23,079 nucleotides of DNA from an uncultured Collinsella sp. GTDB taxonomy: Bacteria > Actinomycetota > Coriobacteriia > Coriobacteriales > Coriobacteriaceae. The stretch is taken from contig CATYSO010000028.1 of the NCBI GenBank assembly GCA_958412345.1, positions 1 to 23,079 on the forward strand. Direction: 5' to 3'. Made by a program: the position numbers and the translations under genes. Positions 14,175 through 23,079 of the stretch are shown here, piece by piece. The notes under the pieces are model-generated. The model saw only the letters and a list, made by a program, of their open reading frames with translations. It made no database searches and was not told the origin of the DNA. Numbering within the stretch: the first letter of the stretch is position 1; each line of letters starts with the position of its first letter.

Positions 14175-15338
14175 CTATTTAATCACGCGCACGCGATACA
14201 TCGACGGAATCTGCTTTAGCGCCTCGATCGTGCTGCCGTCCAGGTGCTCATCGGTGTCGAACATGGTGTAGGCGTTCTCGCCAGCGGACTCGTTGGTCAT
14301 GCGCTGCACGTTGGCGTTGTCCTTGGCGAGAATGGCCGTGATCTGGCCGATCATGTTGGGCACGTTGGCATGCAGGCAGGCAATGCGGCTTGCGGCGCGC
14401 GCCTTGCCCATGCTGCAGGCGGGGTAGTTGACGCTGTGCGCGATGTTGCCGTTTTCCAGGTAATCCTTGAGCTCGCTGATGGCCATGTCGGCGCAGTTGG
14501 CCTCGGCCTCGCCGGTGCCGGCGCCCGAGTGCGTGGTGATAAACGTGTTGGGCATCTTGACGGTTTTGGGCGTGGCAAAGTCACAGCTAAACCAGCTGAG
14601 CTTGCCCTCGCGCAGGGCGGCGTCGACGGCGTCCTCGTCAATGATGGTCTCGCGCGCGTAGTTGATGAGCACGGCGTCCGGGGCCAGCAGGTTAATCTGC
14701 TCGGTGCTGATCATGCCGATGGTGTCGGCCTTGCTGGGCACGTGCACGGTGAGGTAGTCGCAGCCGCGGCACAGATCCTCGAGCGTGCCCACGCGCTGCA
14801 CCTCGCGGCTCAGCACCCACGCGTGCTCGACGGAAATGAACGGATCATAGCCGTAGACGTCCATGCCCAGGTCGACGCAGGCGTTGGCGACCTTGGAGCC
14901 TACGTTGCCCAGGCCGATGACGCCGATGCGCTTGCCCTTGAGCTCGCGGCCCACAAAGGCCTTCTTGGCTTTTTCGGCATCGACCTGAATCTCGGGGTCG
15001 TCGGCGTTGTCACGCACCCAGTTCATCGATTGCACCACGCCGCGGCTCGAGAGCACCAACATGCCCAGGACGAGCTCCTTGACGGCGTTGCTGTTGGCGC
15101 CGGGGGAGTTAAAGACGACGACGCCCTTCTTGGCGTACTCCTCGACGGGGATGTTGTTGACGCCGGCGCCGCAGCGGGCGATGGCGCGGATGCCCTCGGG
15201 CAGCTCGTAGCCGTGCAGGTCGGTGGAGCGCATCAGGATGGCGTCGGCCTCCTCGGCGGTGCCCACAAACTCGTAGCCCTCGCCAAATTCGACTTTGCCG
15301 TCCTTGGTAATGTCGTCGATGGTTTTAATCTTGCGCAT
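14175..15338 (-). CDS. serA: D-3-phosphoglycerate dehydrogenase
   Basis: First enzyme of phosphorylated serine biosynthesis: oxidises 3-phosphoglycerate to 3-phosphohydroxypyruvate with NAD. The 387-residue product has the Rossmann motif GVIGLGNVGSKV (Gly142, 144, 147), catalytic Arg229 in NYARET and His270 in THSGAG. The Glu of the classic TEP motif is not present (the segment reads CDFATPK), as in the short clostridial-type SerA proteins. A C-terminal ACT-like segment (about 318-387) suggests amino-acid feedback control. The ribosome-binding site AAGGAG lies 6 bp before ATG 15338. It follows serC by 69 bp in the same direction, and a terminator ends the unit. Length matches the short SerA class of about 390 residues. 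Confidence 0.94.
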   Translation of the reverse strand: MRKIKTIDDITKDGKVEFGEGYEFVGTAEEADAILMRSTDLHGYELPEGIRAIARCGAGVNNIPVEEYAKKGVVVFNSPGANSNAVKELVLGMLVLSSRGVVQSMNWVRDNADDPEIQVDAEKAKKAFVGRELKGKRIGVIGLGNVGSKVANACVDLGMDVYGYDPFISVEHAWVLSREVQRVGTLEDLCRGCDYLTVHVPSKADTIGMISTEQINLLAPDAVLINYARETIIDEDAVDAALREGKLSWFSCDFATPKTVKMPNTFITTHSGAGTGEAEANCADMAISELKDYLENGNIAHSVNYPACSMGKARAASRIACLHANVPNMIGQITAILAKDNANVQRMTNESAGENAYTMFDTDEHLDGSTIEALKQIPSMYRVRVIK

Positions 15339-15407
15339 GAAAAACTCCTTAGCGGATTTGTTTATAACAAGTGGTTTGAAGTGGCTGGTCGGCCCGCTCG
15401 TTGCGGG

Positions 15408-16532
<1,125 letters not shown>

Positions 16533-16665
16533 CTTCTAGGTCCCCTTCGTAGTCGTTTGAACGTTCGGGATACTTTAGCACAGTGCAGCGCCAGACGCGA
16601 CCGCATCACGGTAAAACTCGACTACGCCGCTATGATTTACAGGATGGTTACATGGGGGAGGGGCC

Positions 16666-16743
16666 TTACTCCTCCGGCAGGTCTAGGTCTGCGAGCGACC
16701 GCATCAGGCTTTCCAGGCGCTTGATCTCTTCGTCGCAAATTAG
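16666..16743 (-). pseudogene. Possible 25-codon gene remnant
   Basis: A leftward frame runs from an in-frame TAG at 16744-16746 to a TAA at 16666-16668 and encodes a charged amphipathic helix ending RSLADLDLPEE. Its composition looks coding, but there is no start codon context and nothing upstream in frame. It could be the 3' end of a decayed gene or chance. I recognise no family with confidence. Confidence 0.2.
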
Positions 16744-16756
16744 CTACCCCTGGTCA

Positions 16757-18358
16757 CTACGACGCTAGCGTGGCGATGACGGCTTCGTCGCCGGCGTATA
16801 TTAGGGTGTCGCCGTCGGGGATGATCGTTTGGCCTTCGCGCTTGAGCATCACCACGATAAACGGGTGCTTGCCCTGCGGCACGTCGCGCAGGCGCTGACC
16901 GGCCAGGCGACCGTGGGGCGTCACGGTGACCTCGCGCAGCGTAACCTCGGCACGCTCTTCGAACGTTGGGGCTGCCATCACCAGCAGATCGCCTTCCTGG
17001 ATTACGGTGTCGCCATTGGGCAGTACCGGATGCGCCCCGTCGCGCAGCACCAGGACCACGAGCATGTCCGTCGCGCTGCCAATATCGGCGAGCGAGCGCC
17101 CGGCAAACGGATGGCCAGCGCCCACCTTGAGCTTTACAAACGACATGCCGTCCTCGTCGCGGTAGTCGTTAAAGGTGCGGCGCACGTCGCCGGCCGCATC
17201 GATCATATCGAGTTTCTTCGTCACCGCCGGCAGCAGCGAGCCCTGCACCACAATGCTCGATACGGCAATCACAAACACCAGGTCAAATAGGTCGTGTCCG
17301 CCGGGAACGCCGGCCACCACAGCAAAGAGGCTAAAGACGACCGAAGCCGCGCCGCGCAAGCCCGCCCAGCTTACGAGCGCAACCTGGCGAGGGCTCGTCT
17401 TAAAGGGCGCCAGCAGCAGACCGACGGCGATGGGGCGGCTCGCAAAGAGCATAAACGCCATGAGCGCCAGGCCCGGCAGCAGCATTTGCGGCAGGCGGGT
17501 GGGCGTCACGAGCAGGCCGAGCAAAAAGAAAATGGTCATCTCGGCCATCTCGGTGAGGGTGTCGAAGAAGTGCGCCATCTCGACCTTGCCGGTGATGTCG
17601 CTCGCGCCCAGCACAATGCCGGCCAGGTACACGGCCAAAAAGCCGTTGCCACCCAGGTAGCTCGGCAGCGCGTAGGCGATGATCGCCACGGCGAACAAAA
17701 AGATAGTCTGCGCGCCCTCGGCCGTTGCATGTGCGCGTTCAATCAGGCGGCTGGATGTCCAACCGATGGCAAGGCCCAGCCCCACGCCTAGGATGATCTG
17801 CTTGGCCAGCAGCACGGGGATGTTAATGTCGTCGCCGGCCGCGAGTGTGGCGAGCACGGCGGTGAGCATGTAGGCGACGGGGTCGTTGGAGCCCGATTCG
17901 ACCTCGAGCAGCGAGTCGGTGCCGCCCCTCAGCGACAGGCTGTGCTCGCGCAGCACGCTAAAGACGCTGGCCGCGTCGGTGGATGCCACGACCGATCCCA
18001 GCAGCAGGCCACCAATCCAGTCAAAACCCAGCACGAAGTGCGCAAACGCACCCGTAATGCCGGCAGTGATGACGACGCCGAGCGTGCTCAGCAGTACCGC
18101 GGGCACGGCAACGGGTTTGGCACGGTCGATATTGGTGTTAAAGCCGCCGTAGAACATGATGAACAGCAGCGCCGTGCTGCAGACGGCTTCGGTGAGCGCG
18201 TAGTCGCTAAATTCGATGTGCGCCGGCCCGTTGACGCCCAACAGCATGCCGAGCGCGATAAAGATGAGCAGGGTGGGGAAGGGGAGTTTTTTGCCGACGG
18301 GCTTGATGGTCAGGCACAGAATAATAACGAGGCCGATAAAAAGAAGGATCTGGTTCAT
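16757..18358 (-). CDS. NhaP2/CvrA-type K+(Na+)/H+ antiporter (CPA1) with RCK_C domains
   Basis: A 533-residue inner-membrane antiporter that exchanges K+ or Na+ for protons. Residues 1-380 hold about 12 helices, with the CPA1 ion-site motifs ASTDAASVFSVL (Thr127-Asp128) and VESGSNDPVAYML (Asn158-Asp159). The cytoplasmic tail has two TrkA-C/RCK_C-like units, about 405-465 (GHPFAGRSLADIG; LPNGDTVIQEGDLLVM) and 472-533 (GRLAGQRLRDV; IPDGDTLIYAGDEAVIA), which probably gate transport by ligand binding. Two tail units is more than the single one I expect in typical NhaP2. AGGAG is 12 bp before ATG 18358, which is rather far. Monocistronic, divergent from the phosphoesterase gene. Confidence 0.92.
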   Translation of the reverse strand: MNQILLFIGLVIILCLTIKPVGKKLPFPTLLIFIALGMLLGVNGPAHIEFSDYALTEAVCSTALLFIMFYGGFNTNIDRAKPVAVPAVLLSTLGVVITAGITGAFAHFVLGFDWIGGLLLGSVVASTDAASVFSVLREHSLSLRGGTDSLLEVESGSNDPVAYMLTAVLATLAAGDDINIPVLLAKQIILGVGLGLAIGWTSSRLIERAHATAEGAQTIFLFAVAIIAYALPSYLGGNGFLAVYLAGIVLGASDITGKVEMAHFFDTLTEMAEMTIFFLLGLLVTPTRLPQMLLPGLALMAFMLFASRPIAVGLLLAPFKTSPRQVALVSWAGLRGAASVVFSLFAVVAGVPGGHDLFDLVFVIAVSSIVVQGSLLPAVTKKLDMIDAAGDVRRTFNDYRDEDGMSFVKLKVGAGHPFAGRSLADIGSATDMLVVLVLRDGAHPVLPNGDTVIQEGDLLVMAAPTFEERAEVTLREVTVTPHGRLAGQRLRDVPQGKHPFIVVMLKREGQTIIPDGDTLIYAGDEAVIATLAS

Positions 18359-18507
18359 GGATGGTGTCCGCTCCTGGGTGGTTGGCGTGGCACGGTCAGT
18401 TGTCTGCGGTTATTTGTACCCAAAGATGGTGGGTTTATGGGCCTGGATTGCGGGCGTGCGCGATATCGTCATAGACGGCTGCCGTCTTTGCCTCTGCTCG
18501 GAAACCC

Positions 18508-18536
18508 TTTCCAGCTTTATTGCAACGGAGTACAAT
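18508..18536 (+). promoter_or_regulatory. Candidate promoter of the metallophosphoesterase gene
   Basis: TTTCCA (18508-18513) and TACAAT (18531-18536) are separated by exactly 17 bp and lie 76 bp before the ATG. The -35 is weak. Just downstream a small palindrome, AACTTGAAGTT, follows (about 18554-18564), without a known binding factor. Confidence 0.4.
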
Positions 18537-18611
18537 GGGTAACGTTTAAGTTCAACTTGAAGTTTTAGTTGCGGCGCCGGGCTTCCGCTGCAATGCAAAG
18601 AGAGGCGTACC

Positions 18612-19451
18612 ATGGCGATCTATGTGACATCTGATGCTCACGGGCACGTGCGTGCGCTTGACGAGGCCCTGTCTAAGATTTCGCTGGCGTCCGACGACAC
18701 GCTGTACGTGCTGGGCGACATGATCGATCGCGGGCCCGATCCGGTCGGCGTTATTAAGCTCGTGCGCTCGCTGCCCAACGCCCGCGTGCTCAAGGGCAAT
18801 CACGAGCAGATCATGCTCGATGCCATCATTGGCCAGGATCCGCTCGATGCCGAGACCTGGGATATCAACGGTGGCTGGACGACGCGCGAGCAGCTCAACG
18901 ACATGGAATTTGAGGCATACGAGGAGCTCGTGCGATGGATGGCTGCGCTGCCGCTCTACGCGGTGGCCGAGACCGAGGAGCGCCCGTATCTGCTGGTACA
19001 TGCTGGAATCGAGATGAAGGCGGCGCGCGCGTTTTTGCTTGAGCATGGCGTCGATTGTGCCGATGGCGTCGGAGCGGTGGGTGCCGATCGCGAACTGCTG
19101 CAGCAGATGCTCGCGGTGCAGTCGTCCGATGACCTGCTGTGGATTCGTCACGGCTATTGGGATGCGCCGACGGGACTGCTTTCTGCCGAGGGCGAGGGCC
19201 CGGTCGTGGTGAGCGGCCACACGCCCACGGTGTCGCTTGGGCGCTATTGCGAGGTTGGCGGCCTGGCGGGGCTCGATGAGGAGTCGGGCCGCGGGCAGAT
19301 TGTGCGCCTGGGTGGCGAGGATACCGCCGGCGTGCCCGATCGCATCGATATCGACTGCGCCGCCGCCACCGGCTCCGAGTTCGGCCGCGTCGGGATCCTA
19401 CGCCTGGATGATGGTGCGGAGTTCTACGCGAATATCAACCCTGGAGAATAA
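18612..19451 (+). CDS. Metallophosphoesterase (calcineurin-like, PP2A/ApaH-like group)
   Basis: A 279-residue cytoplasmic phosphatase. All five metallophosphoesterase motifs are present in order: SDAHGH (Asp8, His10), GDMIDRGP (Asp36, Asp39, Arg40), GNHE (62-65), VHAG (His130) and SGHTPT (His near 210). GDxxDRG with GNHE is the phosphoprotein-phosphatase/ApaH pattern, so protein, Ap4A or RNA-cap-like substrates are all possible. The 5' site AGAGAGG is close to ATG 18612. It is monocistronic and followed by a structured intergenic region. Confidence 0.92.
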   Translation: MAIYVTSDAHGHVRALDEALSKISLASDDTLYVLGDMIDRGPDPVGVIKLVRSLPNARVLKGNHEQIMLDAIIGQDPLDAETWDINGGWTTREQLNDMEFEAYEELVRWMAALPLYAVAETEERPYLLVHAGIEMKAARAFLLEHGVDCADGVGAVGADRELLQQMLAVQSSDDLLWIRHGYWDAPTGLLSAEGEGPVVVSGHTPTVSLGRYCEVGGLAGLDEESGRGQIVRLGGEDTAGVPDRIDIDCAAATGSEFGRVGILRLDDGAEFYANINPGE

Positions 19452-19646
19452 CCTTGTTCCGCCGTTCTGCCGAACGGCGGTCACGTTGACGCTGCGCAGC
19501 CCCGAAGCACCCCACCTTGTCGCTCAAACCGTCGCTCGCGTACAGAAGTACGCGTCGCTCCTCCTTCGCGCCAACCTGGGGCACTTCGAGAGCGCTCGCT
19601 GTCGGTGCCAAAACATCGACGTTTCTTTTCTTCAAATTGATTCGAA
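19452..19646. repeat. Structured intergenic sequence with two hairpins
   Basis: CCGCCGTTC (19459-19467) pairs with GAACGGCGG (19472-19480) around TGCC, a strong 9-bp hairpin 7 bp past the phosphoesterase stop and likely its terminator, though without a T run. A second perfect hairpin joins CGCGTAC (19537-19543) to GTACGCG (19548-19554) with loop AGAA. The remainder is non-coding on both strands as far as I can tell. The whole looks like a multi-copy intergenic repeat; copy number would have to be counted in a genome. Confidence 0.45.
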
Positions 19647-21227
19647 TTAGGCGCCGTAGGGGTTGCGATCGCGTTCGATGCGCTGGCGGATGTGGGCGTA
19701 CTCGATTATCAGCAGCACCAGGAGCAGGGCCATGATGACTAGGTAGCTCACGACGGCGCCCATCAGGCCCAGCAGATTGATCAAGATCACCGGCAGCACT
19801 ACGCTTACGGCGAAGCAGATCAGGTAGATCTTGGTGACGTCGCCGGCATGGCGCAGCACCGTGATGATGGCGTAGATAAAGTCGATGGCCGCGGTGACGC
19901 CGCCGGCGACGACCATCAGCAGCGCCAGCGTGCGGTAGCGCTCAAAATTGAGCCCGTACATAAAGCTCATGATGGGGATGCCGGGGCCTGCCATAAACGT
20001 GGCGCACAAGCCGGTGATGGCCACTATCAGCGCCATAACGGCAATAATGATCAGGTCAAAGCGGCGACGCTTGCGCGGATTCGCCCAAATGCTCGACAGA
20101 CGCAGGAGCTGCGGTTTATAGATAAATCCAATGCTCAACAAAATAGCCTGCGCCGGAAAGAACAGGGCATTAAAGTACAGCTGATACTTGTAGGCCAGCG
20201 TGCCCTCCATCACAAATTTTGGCATGCTCTCGATAAGGTTGAACAAAAAGAGCGCGCCAAAGAGCGGGGCGCACTGCGCAAAGAGGTGGCCGACTTCGCG
20301 CAGGCTCACGCGACGCGATTTTTCGGTCTCGAGCAGGGCGAGCGGGGCGGTGACCAGCACAAGCGAGGCAATCGCGGTAACACCCATGGCCATGGCCGCG
20401 ATGGGCATGCTGCGCGTGAGGAGCAGGGCCACGCTAAAGACCGCGATGACGCCGGCGGAGCGCAGCGTTTGACTCATGCCGGCCAAATAGAGCTTGTCGG
20501 CCTGCTGCAGGCGGCCCTCGTACACGTCGGCGATGCCGTCGATCACCTTATAGAGGTAGACGCCCAGGCCGATCGTGGCCATCTGCGCATCGTAGCCGCG
20601 GGCGCTGCTGTATACCAGGCCGCATGCCAGCGCGAGCGCTCCGCAGGTCCAGCGGTTGAGCTGGTAGGAGGCAAAGGATGTCTTTTCGTCGATGTCCGAG
20701 ACCTGGAAATTGCGCACGCCGTAGTTGCACGCGATCATGATGAGCGTGCCGGTGACAAAGGCGATGGAGAACTTGCCGGCCTCCTCGGCGCCTACGAGCT
20801 GCGTCGACACGATGGTGAGCAGCGGAAACGCTATGCCCCATACGGCGGTGCCCAGGGTATTCCAAAGGTAGTCGCGACGGGTGGCGTGCTCCTCGTATTC
20901 CGCTTCCTGCATGGAGAAGCCGCCGCCGTAGACGGCGCCGAGCAGACGGTTCCACCAAGCGTTGACCATGCGGCGGACGGGGCCCGGCTCCCGATCGCGT
21001 TCGCGCCGGCGACGTGTGGCTTGGCTGCTATCGGGCCCGCCGGCGTTGCGCTGACTCAGCTCTTGGATGCGTGCGAGTTCCTCGGCAGTGTGCGAGGCAG
21101 GGAAGAGGCCGTTCTCGATGCGGCCGCCCTGGGCCTTCGCGGCGCCGTCTCTCGATGCAGCGGGGTCGGTGACGCCGTTGCGGCGGGCGATGGCGCGGCG
21201 AATGCTATCGATGGGCGTGATGCTCAA
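19647..21227 (-). CDS. Oligosaccharide flippase-like membrane protein (Wzx/MATE-like)
   Basis: A 526-residue protein. Residues 1-110 are hydrophilic, with many Arg and Glu (TRRRRERDREPG) and no signal peptide. From about 118 onward there are some 12 to 14 hydrophobic helices with polar loops (ARRDY..., VRNFQVSD, DVYEGRLQQADK), like Wzx polysaccharide transporters of the MOP superfamily, which flip lipid-linked sugars. The start is TTG at 21227, backed by AAGGA 6 bp before it; the next in-frame Met is near residue 88, so TTG is likely real. No glycosyltransferase genes are beside it, so the substrate (capsule, teichoic-like or other glycan) cannot be named. Confidence 0.78.
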   Translation of the reverse strand: MSITPIDSIRRAIARRNGVTDPAASRDGAAKAQGGRIENGLFPASHTAEELARIQELSQRNAGGPDSSQATRRRRERDREPGPVRRMVNAWWNRLLGAVYGGGFSMQEAEYEEHATRRDYLWNTLGTAVWGIAFPLLTIVSTQLVGAEEAGKFSIAFVTGTLIMIACNYGVRNFQVSDIDEKTSFASYQLNRWTCGALALACGLVYSSARGYDAQMATIGLGVYLYKVIDGIADVYEGRLQQADKLYLAGMSQTLRSAGVIAVFSVALLLTRSMPIAAMAMGVTAIASLVLVTAPLALLETEKSRRVSLREVGHLFAQCAPLFGALFLFNLIESMPKFVMEGTLAYKYQLYFNALFFPAQAILLSIGFIYKPQLLRLSSIWANPRKRRRFDLIIIAVMALIVAITGLCATFMAGPGIPIMSFMYGLNFERYRTLALLMVVAGGVTAAIDFIYAIITVLRHAGDVTKIYLICFAVSVVLPVILINLLGLMGAVVSYLVIMALLLVLLIIEYAHIRQRIERDRNPYGA

Positions 21228-21254
21228 GGCGATTCCTTTCTATTGCTGCGCTCT

Positions 21255-21260
21255 AGTATA
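21255..21260 (-). promoter_or_regulatory. Candidate -10 box of the flippase gene
   Basis: TATACT on the leftward strand lies 27 bp before the TTG start. I find no good -35 box at 16-18 bp, so support is partial. Confidence 0.35.
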
Positions 21261-21285
21261 GACGCGACGGTGTTTGCTCGTGTTT

Positions 21286-21302
21286 TTGAACGGATTGTTC
21301 AA
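21286..21302. promoter_or_regulatory. Dyad operator candidate between flippase and lactate permease
   Basis: TTGAAC (21286-21291) and GTTCAA (21297-21302) form a perfect 6-5-6 dyad in the divergent region between the flippase and lactate permease starts. It could be an operator for either or both. I do not recognise the regulator, and it does not match the LldR motif as I remember it. Confidence 0.35.
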
Positions 21303-21405
21303 TATTTTCGGCGGGTGGCAGTAAATTGTCGGTAAGCGTGCGGTATCCTGTTCAAGTTTTGTGACCCCCCGATGCCGCCCGCGCGGTACCAAGGAGTTCT
21401 TACCT

Positions 21406-22977
21406 ATGGACGTCGCCGCATTCTTGCTGGCTCTTGTGCCGATCATTTGGCTTGTCGTGATGCTGCTGTGCTTTAAATGGCCAGCTTGGAAGGCCGCTAT
21501 GGGCTCGTTCGCCCTTTCGTGTGTGCTCGCCTTCGCATGGTGGCATCTGCCGGTGGTGCAGATCGCGACTGCCTCGCTCGAGGGCTTTTTGATGGCCCTG
21601 TGGCCCATCGTGTTGGTGATTATCGCCGCGGTGTTCACGTATAACCTGTGCGTGCGTACGGGCGCCATGGACGTGATCGGCAGCATGATTACCTCCATCA
21701 GCAGCGACCGCCGTCTGCTGGCGCTGCTCGTGGCCTGGTGCTTCGGCGGCTTTATGGAGGGCATGGCCGGTTTTGGTACCGCTGTTGCCATTCCCGCCGG
21801 CATGCTCGCGGGCCTGGGTTTTGAGGCCGTGCCCGCCGTGTTGATCTGCCTGCTGGCCAACGGCGTGCCCACGCCCTACGGCTCCATCGGCATCCCCACG
21901 GTGTCCGTTGCCGATCTGGTGGGTCTGGATCCCCTGCACCTGGCGACCGTTCAGCTGGTGCAGCTCGCGCCGTTCTTTGTGGTGATACCGCTGCTTATCG
22001 TACTGGTTGCGGGCCGTGTCGCCGATGATCAAGGCAACGTTGCGAGCGTTGCCGAGCGTATGCACGGCGTTGCCGGCGTGGCGCTGCTTTCCGGTGTGTC
22101 CTTTGTAGGTGCTGCCCTGGTTGTTGCCATGTTTGTGGGTCCCGAGCTGGCCGTAGTCGTGGGCTCCATCGTGTCGCTTGCGCTGACCGCCGCGCTTGCC
22201 ATGCGCACCGAGAAGTCGGGACATCTGGGTGCGCGCTTCCATATGAATATCGAGGCCGGCGAACAGCTCACCGCTAAGTCGGCGCTTTCGGCCTGGTCGT
22301 GCTTCATCCTGATCTTTGTGCTGCTGTTGGGTACCTCCAACCTGGTGCCCGACGTGCACGCCGCGCTCGCGCCGTTTGCGAGTCACGTGCAGGTGTATTG
22401 CGGCGAGAACCCCGGTACACTTACGTTTTCGTGGATCAACACGCCGGGCGTCTGGATTTTCCTGGCGGCGTTTGTCGGCGGTGCCATTCAGGGCGCATCG
22501 CCGCGCTTGATGGGCGAGGTGCTGGTCACGACCGTCAAGCAGATGATGCCGACGGTCATTACCATGCTTTCGGTGCTGGGTTGCGCCAAGGTGATGGGCT
22601 ATGCCGGCATGATTTCGTCGATCAGCGCGTTTTGCATTGCGGTCGCCGGCGGTCTGTACCCGATTCTGGCTCCGTGGATTGGTGCGGTCGGTGCGTTTGT
22701 GACCGGCTCGGGCACGTCCTCGGGCATGCTGTTTGGTCCCATCCAGAGCCAGGCTGCCGCTGCGCTGGGCGTGAGCGACTACTGGATGGTCGCGCTGAAC
22801 GCCCTGGGTGTCGCCGCCGGTAAGATGATCTCTCCGCAGACGCTCGCGATTGGCCTTGCCGCCGTGCACGTGCGCGGAAAGGACGCCGAGCTCCTGGGCG
22901 CGGTGCTGCCCTACGCTGCTGGCATGCTGGTCCTCATGAGCGCCATCGCCATGCTCGGCCAAGGCCTGCCGCTATAA
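21406..22977 (+). CDS. L-lactate permease (LctP family)
   Basis: A 523-residue membrane protein with about 12 to 14 helices that would import L-lactate (and possibly glycolate) by proton symport. Motifs of the family are GFMEGMAGFGTAVAIP (a GAGP-like loop), NGVPTPYGSIGIPT, GGAIQGASPR and near the C-terminus TGSGTSSGMLFGP with AAGKMISPQTLAIG. ATG 21406 has AAGGAG about 10 bp upstream and the product starts directly with a hydrophobic helix; an earlier in-frame GTG at 21361 is less likely. Lactate oxidation genes are not next to it. It ends in a repeat and strong terminator. Confidence 0.93.
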   Translation: MDVAAFLLALVPIIWLVVMLLCFKWPAWKAAMGSFALSCVLAFAWWHLPVVQIATASLEGFLMALWPIVLVIIAAVFTYNLCVRTGAMDVIGSMITSISSDRRLLALLVAWCFGGFMEGMAGFGTAVAIPAGMLAGLGFEAVPAVLICLLANGVPTPYGSIGIPTVSVADLVGLDPLHLATVQLVQLAPFFVVIPLLIVLVAGRVADDQGNVASVAERMHGVAGVALLSGVSFVGAALVVAMFVGPELAVVVGSIVSLALTAALAMRTEKSGHLGARFHMNIEAGEQLTAKSALSAWSCFILIFVLLLGTSNLVPDVHAALAPFASHVQVYCGENPGTLTFSWINTPGVWIFLAAFVGGAIQGASPRLMGEVLVTTVKQMMPTVITMLSVLGCAKVMGYAGMISSISAFCIAVAGGLYPILAPWIGAVGAFVTGSGTSSGMLFGPIQSQAAAALGVSDYWMVALNALGVAAGKMISPQTLAIGLAAVHVRGKDAELLGAVLPYAAGMLVLMSAIAMLGQGLPL

Positions 22978-23026
22978 CTAGTCATTGGGGACGTTCTTAA
23001 ACGGCTAGTTACTGGGGACAGTCTGG
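22978..23026 (+). repeat. Direct repeat pair with GGGGAC core after the lactate permease
   Basis: Two related units, 22978-22998 and 23005-23026, begin CTAGT and carry TGGGGAC; spacing is 27 bp. They start right at the permease stop. The GGGGAC core is shared with the REP-like palindrome at 9305-9339 (as its complement), and GGGAC with the hairpin loop at 7225-7235. Confidence 0.55.
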
Positions 23027-23047
23027 TAGCGCGCAGAGATGTGGTGT

Positions 23048-23073
23048 AAGAGGCGGGGCATGCCCCGCCTCTT
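23048..23073 (+). terminator. Perfect 26-bp palindrome terminator
   Basis: The 13-bp arms 23048-23060 and 23061-23073 are exact reverse complements and are followed by CCCTTT at the window edge. It is the likely intrinsic terminator of the lactate permease transcript. Confidence 0.8.
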
Positions 23074-23079
23074 CCCTTT

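Noticed and set aside
21400..22962. A 520-codon open frame on the minus strand opposite the lactate permease
   Set aside because: The product is dominated by His, Gln, Arg and Gly from the complement of hydrophobic codons. The plus-strand permease has clear motifs and a ribosome-binding site.

Overview
This is a GC-rich window with short intergenic gaps and mostly single genes or two- to three-gene operons on both strands. It looks like a chromosomal segment from a gut Coriobacteriia actinobacterium, most likely Collinsella or a close relative. The reasons are codon use, the type of DnaQ-like exonuclease, the orphan DUF559/AbiEi-like proteins, and the GGGGAC-cored intergenic repeats. The genus is an inference; no rRNA or marker gene is present. 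I see no tRNA, rRNA, CRISPR array, prophage or intact transposase.

Layout. (1) 119-2996: a zinc/cadmium-type metal efflux operon read leftward: SmtB/ArsR-type regulator, stand-alone HMA metallochaperone, P1B-2-type ATPase. It is driven by a consensus promoter covered by a perfect pair of inverted operators, and a third operator copy lies before the ATPase. (2) 3081-4532: a 249-bp element with 42-bp imperfect inverted ends, lying 12 bp beyond the stop of an orphan DUF559-type nuclease-like gene of lower GC. (3) 4883-5851: a DEDDh exonuclease. (4) 6023-7117: an ArsP_2/putative manganese transporter with a His-rich loop, preceded by a promoter and dyad. (5) 7251-8336: HdeD-like membrane protein and YaiI/DUF188 protein. 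(6) 8554-9272: a nitroreductase behind a DtxR/IdeR-like box. (7) 9355-10551: two tandem histidine phosphatases. (8) 10679-12622: an M20 peptidase followed by a shortened DUF1015-like protein. (9) 12777-13826: a second DUF559-type orphan, a diverged paralogue of the first, again followed by an AT-rich repeat-like tail. (10) 14106-16532: serC-serA, phosphorylated serine biosynthesis. (11) 16757-18358: NhaP2-type cation/proton antiporter with RCK_C domains. (12) 18612-19451: metallophosphoesterase. (13) 19647-21227: Wzx/MATE-like flippase with a TTG start. (14) 21406-22977: L-lactate permease, then repeats and a strong terminator.

The most unusual signals are the operator architecture of the metal operon, the two orphan nuclease-like paralogues with their 3'-flanking repeat-like sequences, the 249-bp inverted-repeat element, and a family of GGGGAC-cored intergenic repeats. 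Functions are assigned by reading motifs in the sequence. No database search was run.
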